Source: a virus
Reading direction: 5' to 3' (one strand)
DNA: 64,000 nt
Virus record (IMG/VR): IMGVR_UViG_3300020391_000005
Coordinates: 1-64,000 of that record
Shown here: positions 20,001 to 30,505 of the stretch, piece by piece
Layout of the letters: every line of letters starts with the position of its first letter
Numbering within the stretch: position 1 is the first letter of the stretch
The notes under the pieces: generated by a model
The model's database searches: none
What the model was told of the DNA's origin: nothing
Seen by the model: the letters and a program-made list of their open reading frames with translations, nothing else
Made by a program: the position numbers and the translations under genes

Positions 20001-23000
20001 GTATTAACCACTGATACTCAAATTTTTAATACAGATAACAAGCCTGTAACATATTTTTACAATTTTGAAAAGAGTATGTACCAAACAATATCATCAGAAA
20101 TGATTAAATTTTTTGCTGGAGTTGTTGGTTACAACAATCTTATTGGTGAACCCGTAAACAAGTATCGTGACAGATATAAACTTATGGAAAAACTTCGAGA
20201 AAAGTTTTTTGCAAGAGTAGAAAATGAAATAAATTTAGAAAAGTTTGTTGAATATTATAGGTGGATTGATTCAGCACTTTCAAGTTTTTTAAACCAGCTA
20301 ATTCCGGCCAGTTCAAACTTTGGATCAGGCATTAGTGACGTGATAGAGAGTCATATTTTAGAAAGAAACAAGTATCGACACAAAGCACCAACTATAGAAT
20401 TCAAAGATCCAGCAGATAAAATTTTTCCTATTCTTAGTATTAATGAGCTTTTATATGATTGGGAGCACGGCCATGCGCCTTTAATTAGAGATGGTAATAC
20501 AAATTGTTTGTGGGAAAAAGACAGAGCAGAAAGGTCAGATACCAATAGAGAAAAAATAAGAAAAATTGTTATATCAGAAGTTAGTGGCAGCACATATGCA
20601 CTAAGAAAATTAACAAAACCATATAAATTTTCAGTTGATAGTAGAAAAACAATTTCAACTGGTCATAACAGAAAAGCTAATAAATTTTTAAATGCATTCA
20701 CTTTAGTGAATCAAAATAAACAGATTACATTAGCAAGTTCGAATATAATAGAACAACCAGTCTGTAAAGATATAATAAACCCAGAAGAAAAAGAAACATA
20801 TAGGGGTGCAACCGATGTTCTTGGCACAACTGGGTATTTAGACTTAGATTCTGATCAAATTTTTCCTTTTACTCTAGTATCTTCATCAGTTGGAACAGAT
20901 TTTAGTATTTTTAAGCAAAATCTCACTATTGCAAACCAGCACCTGCCACTAAGTATAACTGGTGAAGCATCTTTAAGAGGTCCATTCGCAGAAACACACG
21001 TTGGTGGTATGCCACATCAAAAAACAGAAATAAGCCAGTCAAATAGGCCAGAGGCATATGCAATTTCTGCAGATTCTAGCACCTTAACTATGACACAGGT
21101 ACCTATTGCTAATCCTAAGTCAATGTTTTTTAGACATCGAAGCGCCACAAGTTTTTCGACTATTTCAAACATAAGGCACACTACCGCTTCGTTTTTCTTA
21201 GGAAATTACAGTAACAATTACGAGATTGTTCAAACTGCCGGCAGATTTAACAACAATAGATTTTTTGTAGATCAAGAAGGTTCATTTGTTACAGACGCGC
21301 CTGTCGCGTCTCAATATATATCTGGTGTTATTGATTATGCTCGACCAACTAGAACTAGAACAACTCATATCTTTGTCAATAAATTTGGAGCCCCAGGTGG
21401 ACCAGAGTCTATTTCAGATATTGGCTTAGATCGCGCTTCGGGAGAATTTTCAGTTTATAACTCTTTAAATTATAGAAATCCTGTTGTCAGAGACGTTGTA
21501 GATATACTAGCTTCAGAACACACAGAACAATTTGGGTTTAGAGCAGAGCATACAGCCGAAGACGAAGCAAAAGCTACTGCAACAATAGAATTTGTATCCG
21601 GTGCTTTACCTCAAAATGATGCTAAATTTGTAATAACATCAGCACCATCTCTTAGTCTGGATGTTGAGGCACTATCTGTAACATATACATTTAAAAATAG
21701 TAGCCCAACAGCATCAAACCAAGAGTTTTCCGGAACTAATCATCAATTGGCAGCGACTAATTTAGCAAATTTAATAACTTCAGTTAATGGTCATCTGGAT
21801 AGAATAACTGTTAGTAATGATCATGATGGAAAAATTACATTAACTCAGCACTTTCCTGGTGCTGCAGGTAATGTAGCTATAGTCTCTAATGCAAATAATG
21901 TAAACATATCTGGATTTAATAGTGGTAAATCAATATTGGGGTCAACTCACAAAACAAATAGAAATCCACAAAGATTTACTGGTTCTTTAGGAAGAGAATT
22001 TAATCGAGACAACTTTTTTGTTCAACACCCAATTCCACAATCAGAATATCAATATTCTTGGATAACTGCGTCTGTTAACGATAGTGTATATGATTTTTTA
22101 AATCGAAATGAAAACATGGGATATGTTCACAACTTCGGAATAAAAACATCTAAAATTACTGATACATTTAACGATAACACTACTAGCAAAGCGCCGTCTG
22201 TATTCACAACAAATCAGTCTGACGAAAGTAAAATAATAACAACAACAACATTTGTAACGGGTGTTTTTGGATCGGATGATTCAGAGTCTGGCCCCACTGA
22301 CAACCCGGAGGAATTTGGAAAATTTGTTTCCTCCATGAAGATTAGAAATAATCGCGCAATAGTCGGCAATCCCAATGATGATTTTACTGCTTTTTTTGGC
22401 TTCAAGGCTAGAGGAAAAGTATTTACCTATGTATCAGGTAGTCCATGGTCATCTATGGCAATACTAACATCATCACAATCTTATAGTATGTTAGGGACTA
22501 GTAATTCAGATAAATTTGGATCCTCTGTACAACTTTCAAATAATTTCGCGTTTGTTGGAGCACCAGAAAATGATGCACATGGCACCACCAGTGCTGGCGC
22601 CATATACATATATTCTGCTTCCGGTGGGACTTGGAACAATTATCAATTTATCACAGCTTCCACCATCGCCGCCTCCGGAAAATTTGGACAAGAGTATATA
22701 TCTGCTACTGACGATAAGATGATTACAATTGGAAAACAGCGTACAGATAATTTATATGGTCAAGTATATGTATTTGACAGGACTGGATCACACTGGGATG
22801 AAACACAGGTTATAAATCTTTCATCTAGTCAAGTTAGACCTACTGCGGCATCTTTCAACGACACGCATCTTTTTGTAAATGGAAAAGATTTAACTGACGA
22901 AGAAGGTGATACTTATAGGGTTTATATATATGCTTCATCATCAGGTGCTGGATATTCTCTAAATCAAACAATAAATAGCAGCGCAAGAGTTATTCCAGCT

Positions 23001-26000
23001 TGTACTAACACACATTTAGCTGTTGCTCAAGGTGTGGATAATCTATTTGATACAACTGCATCTGTGGGGGTTTATACGTACAATGGTTCATCGTGGACAA
23101 TACAGCAAACTGTAACAGGTAGTGATACTGTTCCGGGAGATGGATTTGTGGCACCGTATCAAACAGATACTGGTCTGCCTCCTTCCTCTCCTACAATCGC
23201 AATAAGTGGTAATGTTTTGGTTGTTGGGTCTTGGATAGACGATATATCTTTAGGTCCAAAAAATTCAACAGAAGCTAAAAATAGTAATTACGGAAGTGTT
23301 TATTTGTTTGGCCTACATTCAGATTCTATCTGGCGACAGGAAAGAAAGTTACAGTTTAATAATTTTACCAATTTTGCAAATGCTAAATCTTTTGGCAGCT
23401 CTGTTGATATTTCTTCAAATTATATTGCCGCAGGTACCTCAAGAGCACACTTAGAAATTAGTAGTGATAATCAAATATCTCATTTTGCTATTTTATCATA
23501 TGTAACCTCATCTACAGAACAAAGTAGATTAGATGAAGGTCCAATAGTCAAAGAGTTATCAACTGATTCAACCAAAAAAATATTAGCTCTTGTGGGTGAT
23601 AAAGACGTTCCGATGGAAGTGGATCAGATACCAGATATTTATAAAAACTCACTCGATATTGAACACAGATTTGTATCTAGAGTTATAAATACGAAATCTG
23701 AATTCGTAAATATATCATTTGACTATATCAGAGGATCTTCAAATAGTAACGATTTATCTTACAAATATGGCTTAACGGCTGCACCTAGGGAAAATGATTA
23801 CTTAGTAGTGCAGTATAAGATCGGTTCTGGTAATTACCAGACTCTTGAAAATATTGCAGGCGGTGCAATATCAGGCTCTACAGATCAAAATAATTTCAGC
23901 AGAAAAGTTTATTCGATTCAAAATACAGAAAAAGATAAAATTACAGTTCGTTTAGTCGCAGGCACTTCAACCACTGGTACTGATGCCAATTGGGGTATAG
24001 ATAATTTTATACATGAAAAAGCTGCTTATTCTGTAAAACCATCTAATCAAATTGGCTTTACAAGAGATCTTAGATTTGATAGAACAAGCACAGAATTAGA
24101 TATAAATTGTGCAGAGCTGAATGTGTTCAACACACAAGATATTGGTTCGGCAGGAGAAGGTTTTCAAACCTTAAATACCAGACAGGTTCAATCACCTCAT
24201 TTAGCTTTTTCTGGCTCAGATGGTACCGACGATCCTTTTTCTGTGGCGGCTTGGATTAAGCCTAATATTGTAGATCATTCATCTGTAGAAAGTTCGGTAT
24301 CTGGCAGTGCAATTGTTACCAATGAGGGGAACTATTCTATTCATTATGACTATCAGGGAAAAATAACTTTTAAACTTTTAGGAGATACAACTCAAAAAAA
24401 GGTAAATTTTATAAGTACAGTTTTTTATTCAGATAAAACACCATTTTTAGCTGTTCAGACAGCAAATAAAGTTTTATCTTCTGGTGATTGGAAAATGGTG
24501 ACCTGCACATATGATGGATCAAAAGACGCTTCCGGTTTAAGCATATACGTTAATGGGGTCAAGCAGGCAGTTGAAGTACGAAAAGCTGGTTCATATCAGG
24601 GAATGATCGGAGTAGACAACGGAACAGATGCAAAACTTGGAGCAGGCCTTGTCAACATCGGCTATCACCAGTATATACATGAAACTAATTTTGGATCTGG
24701 TTTTCCAGTAGATGATACTGAAAGATACCTTTCAGATTTCAATATAAGATCTTTGCTGGTACATAATGAAAAACTTTCTCAAGAAAAAGTAACTGAGCTT
24801 TACAATCTTAGAAATATAAAGCCATTTGAAAATAATGCTAAGGGAGTTTATATACCATTTGAAAATTTTTCATCTTACAGTAATGTTGTCGCACACTGGA
24901 GATTTTCGAATCCAACTACAATAACAACAGGTAGTCAAACATACATAGCGTATGTTGATAAAAAGAATTCTATTGCTTTATTGCATGCAACTAGAACATT
25001 GAGAAATGCTTCAGCATCTAATGCTCCCGGTTTTCGATTCGCAAATGCATTTGGTAAATCTCCAGAGGTATCAAACAAATTTGCTAAATTTGAAACAGAA
25101 AGAAATTTAGTGAATGAAATCTCTTCATCTATGTCAGACACTAGTGATACATTTCAGTATTTAGGATTAACAATAGGAGAAAATAGTTACCCTTCTTGGA
25201 AGCAAATAAGAGCAGGTGAGACACCAATTGGCAGATATCAAAAATCTAAAAATATAATAACAATATCAACAAGAGATACTGAAGTTTTTCCTAGTCCTAT
25301 AGTAGATTATAAATATGATATCAATAAAGACCTTGCAAATCTCCCGCTTGAGTCAACTAGGACTAGTGCCAGAGAAGTGTCTAGTTTTAATGAAATATTA
25401 ACAACTAATAGATTTAAACCTATAACTATAACTTTTCACAGTGAAATACCCACAGAGAGAAATATAAGAGAGGAGATAGATCAAAAAACTCAAGAAAATT
25501 TGTGGATCCAAGATTTAACATCTTTAATGTCATTTAGTCAAAATTTCTCTGCAAAAGATTCTAGAATAATATCTATAAAATCAACTCTTCAAAATGATTT
25601 AACTTCTTTTTCTAATAAGTCATTAACAGATAAATTAAAAATCAATGATTACAAGCATAATAAATTTAGTGATCCTGAAACCGGCACCTTTTCTAGATTG
25701 TCAAGTATCGCAGGATCATTCGAAAGTGTTTTTGGTGTAGAAATTAACTATGTAGAAACTTTATATCCTAAAGAAGTAAATACGTTTACTGAAAACGCCC
25801 GCAGAAGAACTTTATTTGATTTTTTTGGATGGAGAACATTAAGAAGTGATCGATCTTTAATTCTAACAGGATCAAATGTATATGGTAATTTTATCACTAG
25901 ATTTGGAGATAATATAGCATTCCCTGAAATAAGCATAGATAAAAATAATTTTAAAAATACAAATAGCAGTTTTGTTGATGTAGTTGATTTTGAATCTAAG

Positions 26001-29000
26001 TTTAAGCCTTTAACGTATTCCCATATAACATCTTCACGATGGCCTTTAGATTCTAGATCAGATTTTACAAAAAAGCCATTAGATATTTCTGTTTCATATT
26101 TTAATAAGGGTGATAAGTTTTATAATTCTAAGCAATCAGGTAGAGATGGTTCTGGTGTATTCCAAAATGATTATAGTATTTTTGGATTAGGTTACAATGG
26201 CGTACACGGCACGCCACCTGTTGCTCTAATATATAATAGGCGTATACCACAGGTATCAGGGTCTAGTGTGTATTTATCGGGAGAATCTAGATGGCAAGCA
26301 GCAGAACAATCAAACTATGCACCATTTGGAAATAGCTATTTGGATCACATAGATAACTTATCTCCACTGGCTCAAGATCACTCATTAGTGCCAGAATATA
26401 AGGTGTCTGATTTTGTAGAAGATATAGTGAATCAATCAGAAGGTGATTATACAAAAGTTAGTGAAAAGGTAAATTATTTATCAGTAACTGGTGCCGTATA
26501 TCACACTTCGTCTCAGGAACTATTAGTTGGATCTAAATTTTTTAAAACATATGGAACAACTGATTTCATGAAATACTTTGGACTAGTTTCAGAGATGGTG
26601 GAAGACAATAATATTGGCTCTGCTTCGCGAATAACATTAAGGTGCAAAGCAGCACTAAAATTTACTCCATATAGAGGATTTTACCCTGCAGAAAGAGTGC
26701 TACAAATAGGAGAGCTTTTTTCTAGAGGATATATGCCAGATTTTAGTTTTGATGATATTAGAGACACAACACCCGGTAGTGCAGATTTGAAGCAAGTTTC
26801 AGATCCTACAAAATTATTAGAAAAGAAAATAAGAGCAAATTTACAGCAAACTATAAAGCCTTTCATGGCACCTGGTGTTTTAATGAATTCTATAAAAAGT
26901 GGAATTGCTGTTGATTATCCGATTTTTGGATCTGATTCAAATGATACTGCACTAAATAATTTTAATACAGCCATAAAACAAACAACCACTTCAAAAACCT
27001 CTTTTGATAGTAGTTTAAACAATTTAACCATGTTTACAGGTTCAATTATTAACTCAACTCATGGCATTGGTGGCGTACCTAGACTTAGTGGTTCTGTGAC
27101 AAGAAGAATTACCTTTGATGACCTACTTGACCCACAGCGAGTTATTGGAACAAAAATTTATGATAATGAGCCTCATCAGTCTGCAAGCATATATTATGGT
27201 GATGGAGCATTAACAAAAGTGTTTGATTATCCTTTTACTTTTGGAAGGTTGGATGATACTAACAATAAGCAAAAGATATTTGCAGACGACTTTGTGCTGA
27301 AAAAATCATTAAACGATACATTAACACCGTACAAAATGGCCATCAATAACTTTTGTGCTGAAACTGTAAACTTCTTTTTAGAAGGAGGTAAATTATCAAG
27401 TTTTGAATCAGATCAGGTTGTGTCGCCATTTTTATCTGCTAGCGCTAACTATAAAATGAGAATAACTTTTAAAAATAGTAATTTAAAAATGTATGACAGA
27501 CATTCAGCCTTCGGACCGCCTGTAGACGAAGGTGCAGGTCTGACAAAGACAAGGATTACTGGATCTCTTACAACCGCACCTGGGGCTGGCTCTACCGCGG
27601 ATTTTGGAGATACGCGACCTGCAGGTTTTCTTGTGGTATCATCGGATTTAACTGGCTCGACAGATGCTAAACTACATGGATTCACAATGACCACACCAGC
27701 ATCAAACACTGTTTCAGTTAAAGTGTTCAAGTCAGGATCTTACATGCCTTCATCTAGTGCAGGTGAATACCTTTACATATCATCTGGGTCAGAGGGATTT
27801 CAAACATCATCATATGATGTATCTTCTTTTGGTGATGTTTACGCAAATGGTACGAGTTCATACATTGACCTTGCAAGTATAGAAAGTAAGCAAACCGGAA
27901 CTGCTGCCAGGGGCCTAGCCTTTAACAGACTGCTTGAGGTCGCAATTAATCATCATCGATGGCATAGTGGTTCTAAAATAGAAGCTGGTTTCGTAGATGG
28001 TAATAATGTTAGGGTTAGGCAGATTTTAACCGGCACCGCCGGTGATACAACTATAACTCAACATGGTGGCACTAGTTCATTTGGTGTTGCAAGCCCAATG
28101 GCAAATTATTTTTCATCATTTCCCTCTTCTTTTTCATCGGGAATAAACCAGGCGACAACTTTAACAAATGTTACAACCAGCACCATAACTGAAAACGATT
28201 CGCATGAATATGCACCATTTGTGCCGCCTTTCTTAGACAAAGGATCTGACCCATATGTAGAAATAAATTTTACACCAGATAAATCAGAGGAATATACATT
28301 GAGCAAAATATTTGACGGTGCACAGTATACCTATAGAAACTTTAAAGATACACCTTCAAATCACAATGTAAATACAAACTTTAAAGAAGCTATGAACCTG
28401 TCAGCTTCATTTGATTTATCTAATTTTTCCGTATATAAAGAAGATGAATCACAGGCTGGTGTAACAACACTTGAACAGAGAAAAAGGTGGGTGATACAAA
28501 CTAAGTGGGAAACACCAATACTTAATTTTATAAATGCATCTTCAAGTGCACTAAACTTAAGCAGTAGCACCGTTGATCAAGTTGTAGGATCACCATGGCA
28601 AGATAGAACATGGGATAGGTATCTAACAAAATCTGTTATTAGTACACCAACCCCGTATATAACTTCTTCAACAGGTATGTGGCATCAATATGGATCAAAT
28701 CTGGAAAGTGATCAGGAAGGTTACATAATATCAATAGATAAAGTACCAGGAGTATCTGACAATCATCAACTTGCTAGAATCTTAGGATTCATTCCAGAAT
28801 CTATGGAGCCAGTTCAAATCAGACCAGGTAAAATAGCTGAAAGAAAAGAAATATCAGAAGCGGTTGTCGCAATACCTTTTTATTATAAGAGCGAACTAAT
28901 ACAAGGATCGTCACAAGCGCCGAAACTTTTTACTATGAAAGAGTCAAATCTTCAAGCAGCAATTGATTTAAATTCTGGCAAAAAAAGATCATTCGAGGAA

Positions 29001-29657
29001 GTAGTTCTTGGTCGCAGTAAAGACGATCCAACTTCTGGGTATAACATTGAATTAGAAAAGTATTTAAAATTTTACAATACACCTGGACAAGCACCAGAAG
29101 AAGTTTTAGCATATCAATTGAGAATGATGGAAAAATATGTTTTTCCTCCTCAATTTGATTTTTTAAATTATCCTGAAATGTTGCAAAAGCCAATGATGTA
29201 TATATTTCAGTTTAATGCTGAACTCACTAAGCAAGACCTAACTAATATTTGGCAAAATTTAGCTCCTCAAACAGCTAGATCTGCAGCAAGGGCTAGAAAC
29301 TCAGGAATAGATACTAATATAGAAAAATTTGGAGTTAGAGAAGACGTTCAATATGTATCTCATTTGTTTAATCAAAGAGATATACCGGTTGAAGAACGAG
29401 AGCAATTTTTAGAAAAAAATGTTAGATGGGTTATATTCAAAGTCAAGCAAAGAGCGGAAGCTGATTTGTCAAAGATAAAGATTAATTCACTTCCAGGCTC
29501 CAGAAGAAACCTTGTTGTTGATCCATCAGTGTCATCCCTAAAGCCATCTGATTATTTAGTAGGAAAGAAGTATAGCTTTAACTGGCCATATGATTACTTT
29601 TCTTTAGTAGAACTAATTAAACTTGAGGCAAAAGTTGATTTCTTGCCTTTTGGATAA
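17004..29657 (+). CDS. giant baseplate/tail protein (4217 aa) with LamG and propeller regions
   Basis: This unbroken 12.65-kb frame is the largest gene in the window. An N-terminal region (about 1-150) includes an Ile/Tyr-rich virion-type segment. A LamG-like sandwich lies at about residues 185-360 (VEFWLKK, NNWHHYAVTTE, LYVDGTLDS, GSIDEFRFW). A second is likely at 690-900, and a third is clear at 2410-2605 (FSVAAWIKP, GDWKMVTCTYDG, IYVNGVKQ). FG-GAP-like propeller repeats cover about 1770-2150 (FGSSVQLSNNFAFVGAP). A MAM-like sandwich lies near 2235-2340. The C-terminal 300 residues are helical. LamG and propeller folds usually bind glycans or proteins, so a multivalent host-contacting or wedge-scaffold role is inferred. 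It overlaps the preceding gene by ATGA. Confidence 0.85.
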   Translation: MTNYRDKFQNNPTEKLSEIDTLNKSRVFNLNGSKVTISQTDNSYLTEAESERYVKAFIKQKSRYIPSIDYLNPSTFCFYGSAAKYYEDSIKNIYNAYPYDGSRAEKMEWSISASHLDLYMLEHVYPKSTGHVIFDRSSDTITNDTHYPTTNNPQYIKFTGGPQIGTIYNSSKNREGNLKINGSVGNTVEFWLKKSATSWYDAGRKEVIFDTTTPSAISGVQTGRLSIELENPSSAGASPFLFTYLSGTTGATQLRLGSSNVTKNSVGDNNWHHYAVTTETSGSNTLYKLYVDGTLDSVSKQSHMVGPVDRAMIASIGALRSANSVGGALGAGKLSGSIDEFRFWKETRSQKDIGRFWYHSVHGGTGGKYGDHNNANLGVYFKFNEGITNVQAYDEVVLDYSGRINNGTFVNWNSAVRSLESAINQSLYLPEKSFTEVPDPIINSQNTLVQNILDLYKTKGEAFDKQNNSSLINSVPSFLPNQDKNLFPELLQIMASSFDDIFLKIKNLPKIKDFAFQEFFENKGSFRKFDNSKFLLGCEDQILFQFTGNHTKPWVNHILEHFGLVTTEIFPNATLFENFLKRSEKVSFQHDLTEVKNSILSNIHKNLIHIYKTKGTEESFRNLIRCFGVDSELIKLYAYGHNEEYILSTKPIYVSAKTKAASFEKKNFEASIHQTASSSEEISYIPRVNNPVPYTLEANILFPNKIKEGVNNFSETSLFGMHSVKGSDANPGDSSLNWSVQDSGSLQVQFVKRTATAKGGYFQLTSSAGVITALTSDHLTNIYDNTHWNISVRIGAKSDIDFNIIPTGSSTTYLVEFSGYNYDLDVLKNSFHVSASISKELYRDISRQDKAVFVGSHLQNFSGSVLQRSDVRILSFNAWKDILKESELKEHAQNPKVFGRRKPQSISNFDDGSNLVSSDSLILRWQFENLTASNSSNQIDVVDFSSGSLALVSSDFVTGYKYPGKGIDFVDHDAAISQNFIPSVEYAGPDNGHSSDRVQVLTTDTQIFNTDNKPVTYFYNFEKSMYQTISSEMIKFFAGVVGYNNLIGEPVNKYRDRYKLMEKLREKFFARVENEINLEKFVEYYRWIDSALSSFLNQLIPASSNFGSGISDVIESHILERNKYRHKAPTIEFKDPADKIFPILSINELLYDWEHGHAPLIRDGNTNCLWEKDRAERSDTNREKIRKIVISEVSGSTYALRKLTKPYKFSVDSRKTISTGHNRKANKFLNAFTLVNQNKQITLASSNIIEQPVCKDIINPEEKETYRGATDVLGTTGYLDLDSDQIFPFTLVSSSVGTDFSIFKQNLTIANQHLPLSITGEASLRGPFAETHVGGMPHQKTEISQSNRPEAYAISADSSTLTMTQVPIANPKSMFFRHRSATSFSTISNIRHTTASFFLGNYSNNYEIVQTAGRFNNNRFFVDQEGSFVTDAPVASQYISGVIDYARPTRTRTTHIFVNKFGAPGGPESISDIGLDRASGEFSVYNSLNYRNPVVRDVVDILASEHTEQFGFRAEHTAEDEAKATATIEFVSGALPQNDAKFVITSAPSLSLDVEALSVTYTFKNSSPTASNQEFSGTNHQLAATNLANLITSVNGHLDRITVSNDHDGKITLTQHFPGAAGNVAIVSNANNVNISGFNSGKSILGSTHKTNRNPQRFTGSLGREFNRDNFFVQHPIPQSEYQYSWITASVNDSVYDFLNRNENMGYVHNFGIKTSKITDTFNDNTTSKAPSVFTTNQSDESKIITTTTFVTGVFGSDDSESGPTDNPEEFGKFVSSMKIRNNRAIVGNPNDDFTAFFGFKARGKVFTYVSGSPWSSMAILTSSQSYSMLGTSNSDKFGSSVQLSNNFAFVGAPENDAHGTTSAGAIYIYSASGGTWNNYQFITASTIAASGKFGQEYISATDDKMITIGKQRTDNLYGQVYVFDRTGSHWDETQVINLSSSQVRPTAASFNDTHLFVNGKDLTDEEGDTYRVYIYASSSGAGYSLNQTINSSARVIPACTNTHLAVAQGVDNLFDTTASVGVYTYNGSSWTIQQTVTGSDTVPGDGFVAPYQTDTGLPPSSPTIAISGNVLVVGSWIDDISLGPKNSTEAKNSNYGSVYLFGLHSDSIWRQERKLQFNNFTNFANAKSFGSSVDISSNYIAAGTSRAHLEISSDNQISHFAILSYVTSSTEQSRLDEGPIVKELSTDSTKKILALVGDKDVPMEVDQIPDIYKNSLDIEHRFVSRVINTKSEFVNISFDYIRGSSNSNDLSYKYGLTAAPRENDYLVVQYKIGSGNYQTLENIAGGAISGSTDQNNFSRKVYSIQNTEKDKITVRLVAGTSTTGTDANWGIDNFIHEKAAYSVKPSNQIGFTRDLRFDRTSTELDINCAELNVFNTQDIGSAGEGFQTLNTRQVQSPHLAFSGSDGTDDPFSVAAWIKPNIVDHSSVESSVSGSAIVTNEGNYSIHYDYQGKITFKLLGDTTQKKVNFISTVFYSDKTPFLAVQTANKVLSSGDWKMVTCTYDGSKDASGLSIYVNGVKQAVEVRKAGSYQGMIGVDNGTDAKLGAGLVNIGYHQYIHETNFGSGFPVDDTERYLSDFNIRSLLVHNEKLSQEKVTELYNLRNIKPFENNAKGVYIPFENFSSYSNVVAHWRFSNPTTITTGSQTYIAYVDKKNSIALLHATRTLRNASASNAPGFRFANAFGKSPEVSNKFAKFETERNLVNEISSSMSDTSDTFQYLGLTIGENSYPSWKQIRAGETPIGRYQKSKNIITISTRDTEVFPSPIVDYKYDINKDLANLPLESTRTSAREVSSFNEILTTNRFKPITITFHSEIPTERNIREEIDQKTQENLWIQDLTSLMSFSQNFSAKDSRIISIKSTLQNDLTSFSNKSLTDKLKINDYKHNKFSDPETGTFSRLSSIAGSFESVFGVEINYVETLYPKEVNTFTENARRRTLFDFFGWRTLRSDRSLILTGSNVYGNFITRFGDNIAFPEISIDKNNFKNTNSSFVDVVDFESKFKPLTYSHITSSRWPLDSRSDFTKKPLDISVSYFNKGDKFYNSKQSGRDGSGVFQNDYSIFGLGYNGVHGTPPVALIYNRRIPQVSGSSVYLSGESRWQAAEQSNYAPFGNSYLDHIDNLSPLAQDHSLVPEYKVSDFVEDIVNQSEGDYTKVSEKVNYLSVTGAVYHTSSQELLVGSKFFKTYGTTDFMKYFGLVSEMVEDNNIGSASRITLRCKAALKFTPYRGFYPAERVLQIGELFSRGYMPDFSFDDIRDTTPGSADLKQVSDPTKLLEKKIRANLQQTIKPFMAPGVLMNSIKSGIAVDYPIFGSDSNDTALNNFNTAIKQTTTSKTSFDSSLNNLTMFTGSIINSTHGIGGVPRLSGSVTRRITFDDLLDPQRVIGTKIYDNEPHQSASIYYGDGALTKVFDYPFTFGRLDDTNNKQKIFADDFVLKKSLNDTLTPYKMAINNFCAETVNFFLEGGKLSSFESDQVVSPFLSASANYKMRITFKNSNLKMYDRHSAFGPPVDEGAGLTKTRITGSLTTAPGAGSTADFGDTRPAGFLVVSSDLTGSTDAKLHGFTMTTPASNTVSVKVFKSGSYMPSSSAGEYLYISSGSEGFQTSSYDVSSFGDVYANGTSSYIDLASIESKQTGTAARGLAFNRLLEVAINHHRWHSGSKIEAGFVDGNNVRVRQILTGTAGDTTITQHGGTSSFGVASPMANYFSSFPSSFSSGINQATTLTNVTTSTITENDSHEYAPFVPPFLDKGSDPYVEINFTPDKSEEYTLSKIFDGAQYTYRNFKDTPSNHNVNTNFKEAMNLSASFDLSNFSVYKEDESQAGVTTLEQRKRWVIQTKWETPILNFINASSSALNLSSSTVDQVVGSPWQDRTWDRYLTKSVISTPTPYITSSTGMWHQYGSNLESDQEGYIISIDKVPGVSDNHQLARILGFIPESMEPVQIRPGKIAERKEISEAVVAIPFYYKSELIQGSSQAPKLFTMKESNLQAAIDLNSGKKRSFEEVVLGRSKDDPTSGYNIELEKYLKFYNTPGQAPEEVLAYQLRMMEKYVFPPQFDFLNYPEMLQKPMMYIFQFNAELTKQDLTNIWQNLAPQTARSAARARNSGIDTNIEKFGVREDVQYVSHLFNQRDIPVEEREQFLEKNVRWVIFKVKQRAEADLSKIKINSLPGSRRNLVVDPSVSSLKPSDYLVGKKYSFNWPYDYFSLVELIKLEAKVDFLPFG

Positions 29658-29666
29658 AACAGTAGT

Positions 29667-30494
29667 ATGACTTTTGTAAATAAAAAAGAAGATGTAGTTC
29701 AAATATCGCTCACTCAGCATGGTAAAAACCTACTATCAAGAGGTGCTTTTAAGCCGGTATTTTATCAATTTTTTGATGATGATGTTATTTATGACCACAA
29801 ATACGCCGGATGCACCGAAGCGCAAAACGAAATAGCAGATAGAATAGAAACAAATATTAGATTATCCAATCAACATGTAGTTGCTAGTATCGAAGACAGA
29901 TTTGATGACGAAACCGAAAAAATTGAACAGGGCCAAAGAGATATATTTTTGCCTATTACTAAAATTTTAAATGAAATAGAAAGAGAGAAGCTGCTCTCTT
30001 TTCCGATTTCCAATATGTCAACCGGTATTCAAAATACACCTTCATTTAATTTATCATCATTTGATTGCAAAATACAAAATTCTTCATCTGTGACGCATCT
30101 TACTCAATCTGGTTTTCCTGCAAAAATACCGCAAATAGACTTTAATCCTGTTTATTACTTAGAAAAAAATATAATAAACAAGCAAGATGATGACGGTTCG
30201 CTTGTAAGCGAAGAGGAGTTTAGAATAGACTTTTCAGAAACAAAAATAGAGTTTATTGATAAAACATTTTTAGAATTAAAGCCAGAAGATGTTGTGCTAT
30301 TGCTAGAAGAAAATAATGTACCATTTACAAAAGAAAATTTTAAAATAGAAGTATATGAAATTTTTGATGATAATAGTGCATCTATTATAAATGATGTAAA
30401 TGAAATATTTGAATTGTTTGAAATAGAAGTAGATGAATCTGTCAAAGAGATACCAAATGAAAAAAATATAAATAAAAACTTTTTTTCTAAATAG
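29667..30494 (+). CDS. structural protein with shared LT-G-L-RG-F N-terminal module
   Basis: The 275-residue acidic protein starts with a segment (SLTQHGKNLLSRGAFKPVFY, then FFDDDVIYDH) that parallels the start of the protein at 36519 (LTDAGRQRMARGEFKIVKFA, then LSDEEINY). The common pattern LT..G...(L/M).RG.F....F...D(D/E)..Y is a short module I recall from other marine phage virion proteins. The C-terminal half is strongly acidic and repetitive in Glu, Asp, Ile and Phe. It lies 9 bases after the 4217-aa giant. It may be an attachment or adaptor subunit for the large baseplate proteins; that is inference. Confidence 0.65.
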   Translation: MTFVNKKEDVVQISLTQHGKNLLSRGAFKPVFYQFFDDDVIYDHKYAGCTEAQNEIADRIETNIRLSNQHVVASIEDRFDDETEKIEQGQRDIFLPITKILNEIEREKLLSFPISNMSTGIQNTPSFNLSSFDCKIQNSSSVTHLTQSGFPAKIPQIDFNPVYYLEKNIINKQDDDGSLVSEEEFRIDFSETKIEFIDKTFLELKPEDVVLLLEENNVPFTKENFKIEVYEIFDDNSASIINDVNEIFELFEIEVDESVKEIPNEKNINKNFFSK

Positions 30495-30505
30495 GAGTTT
30501 AAAAA

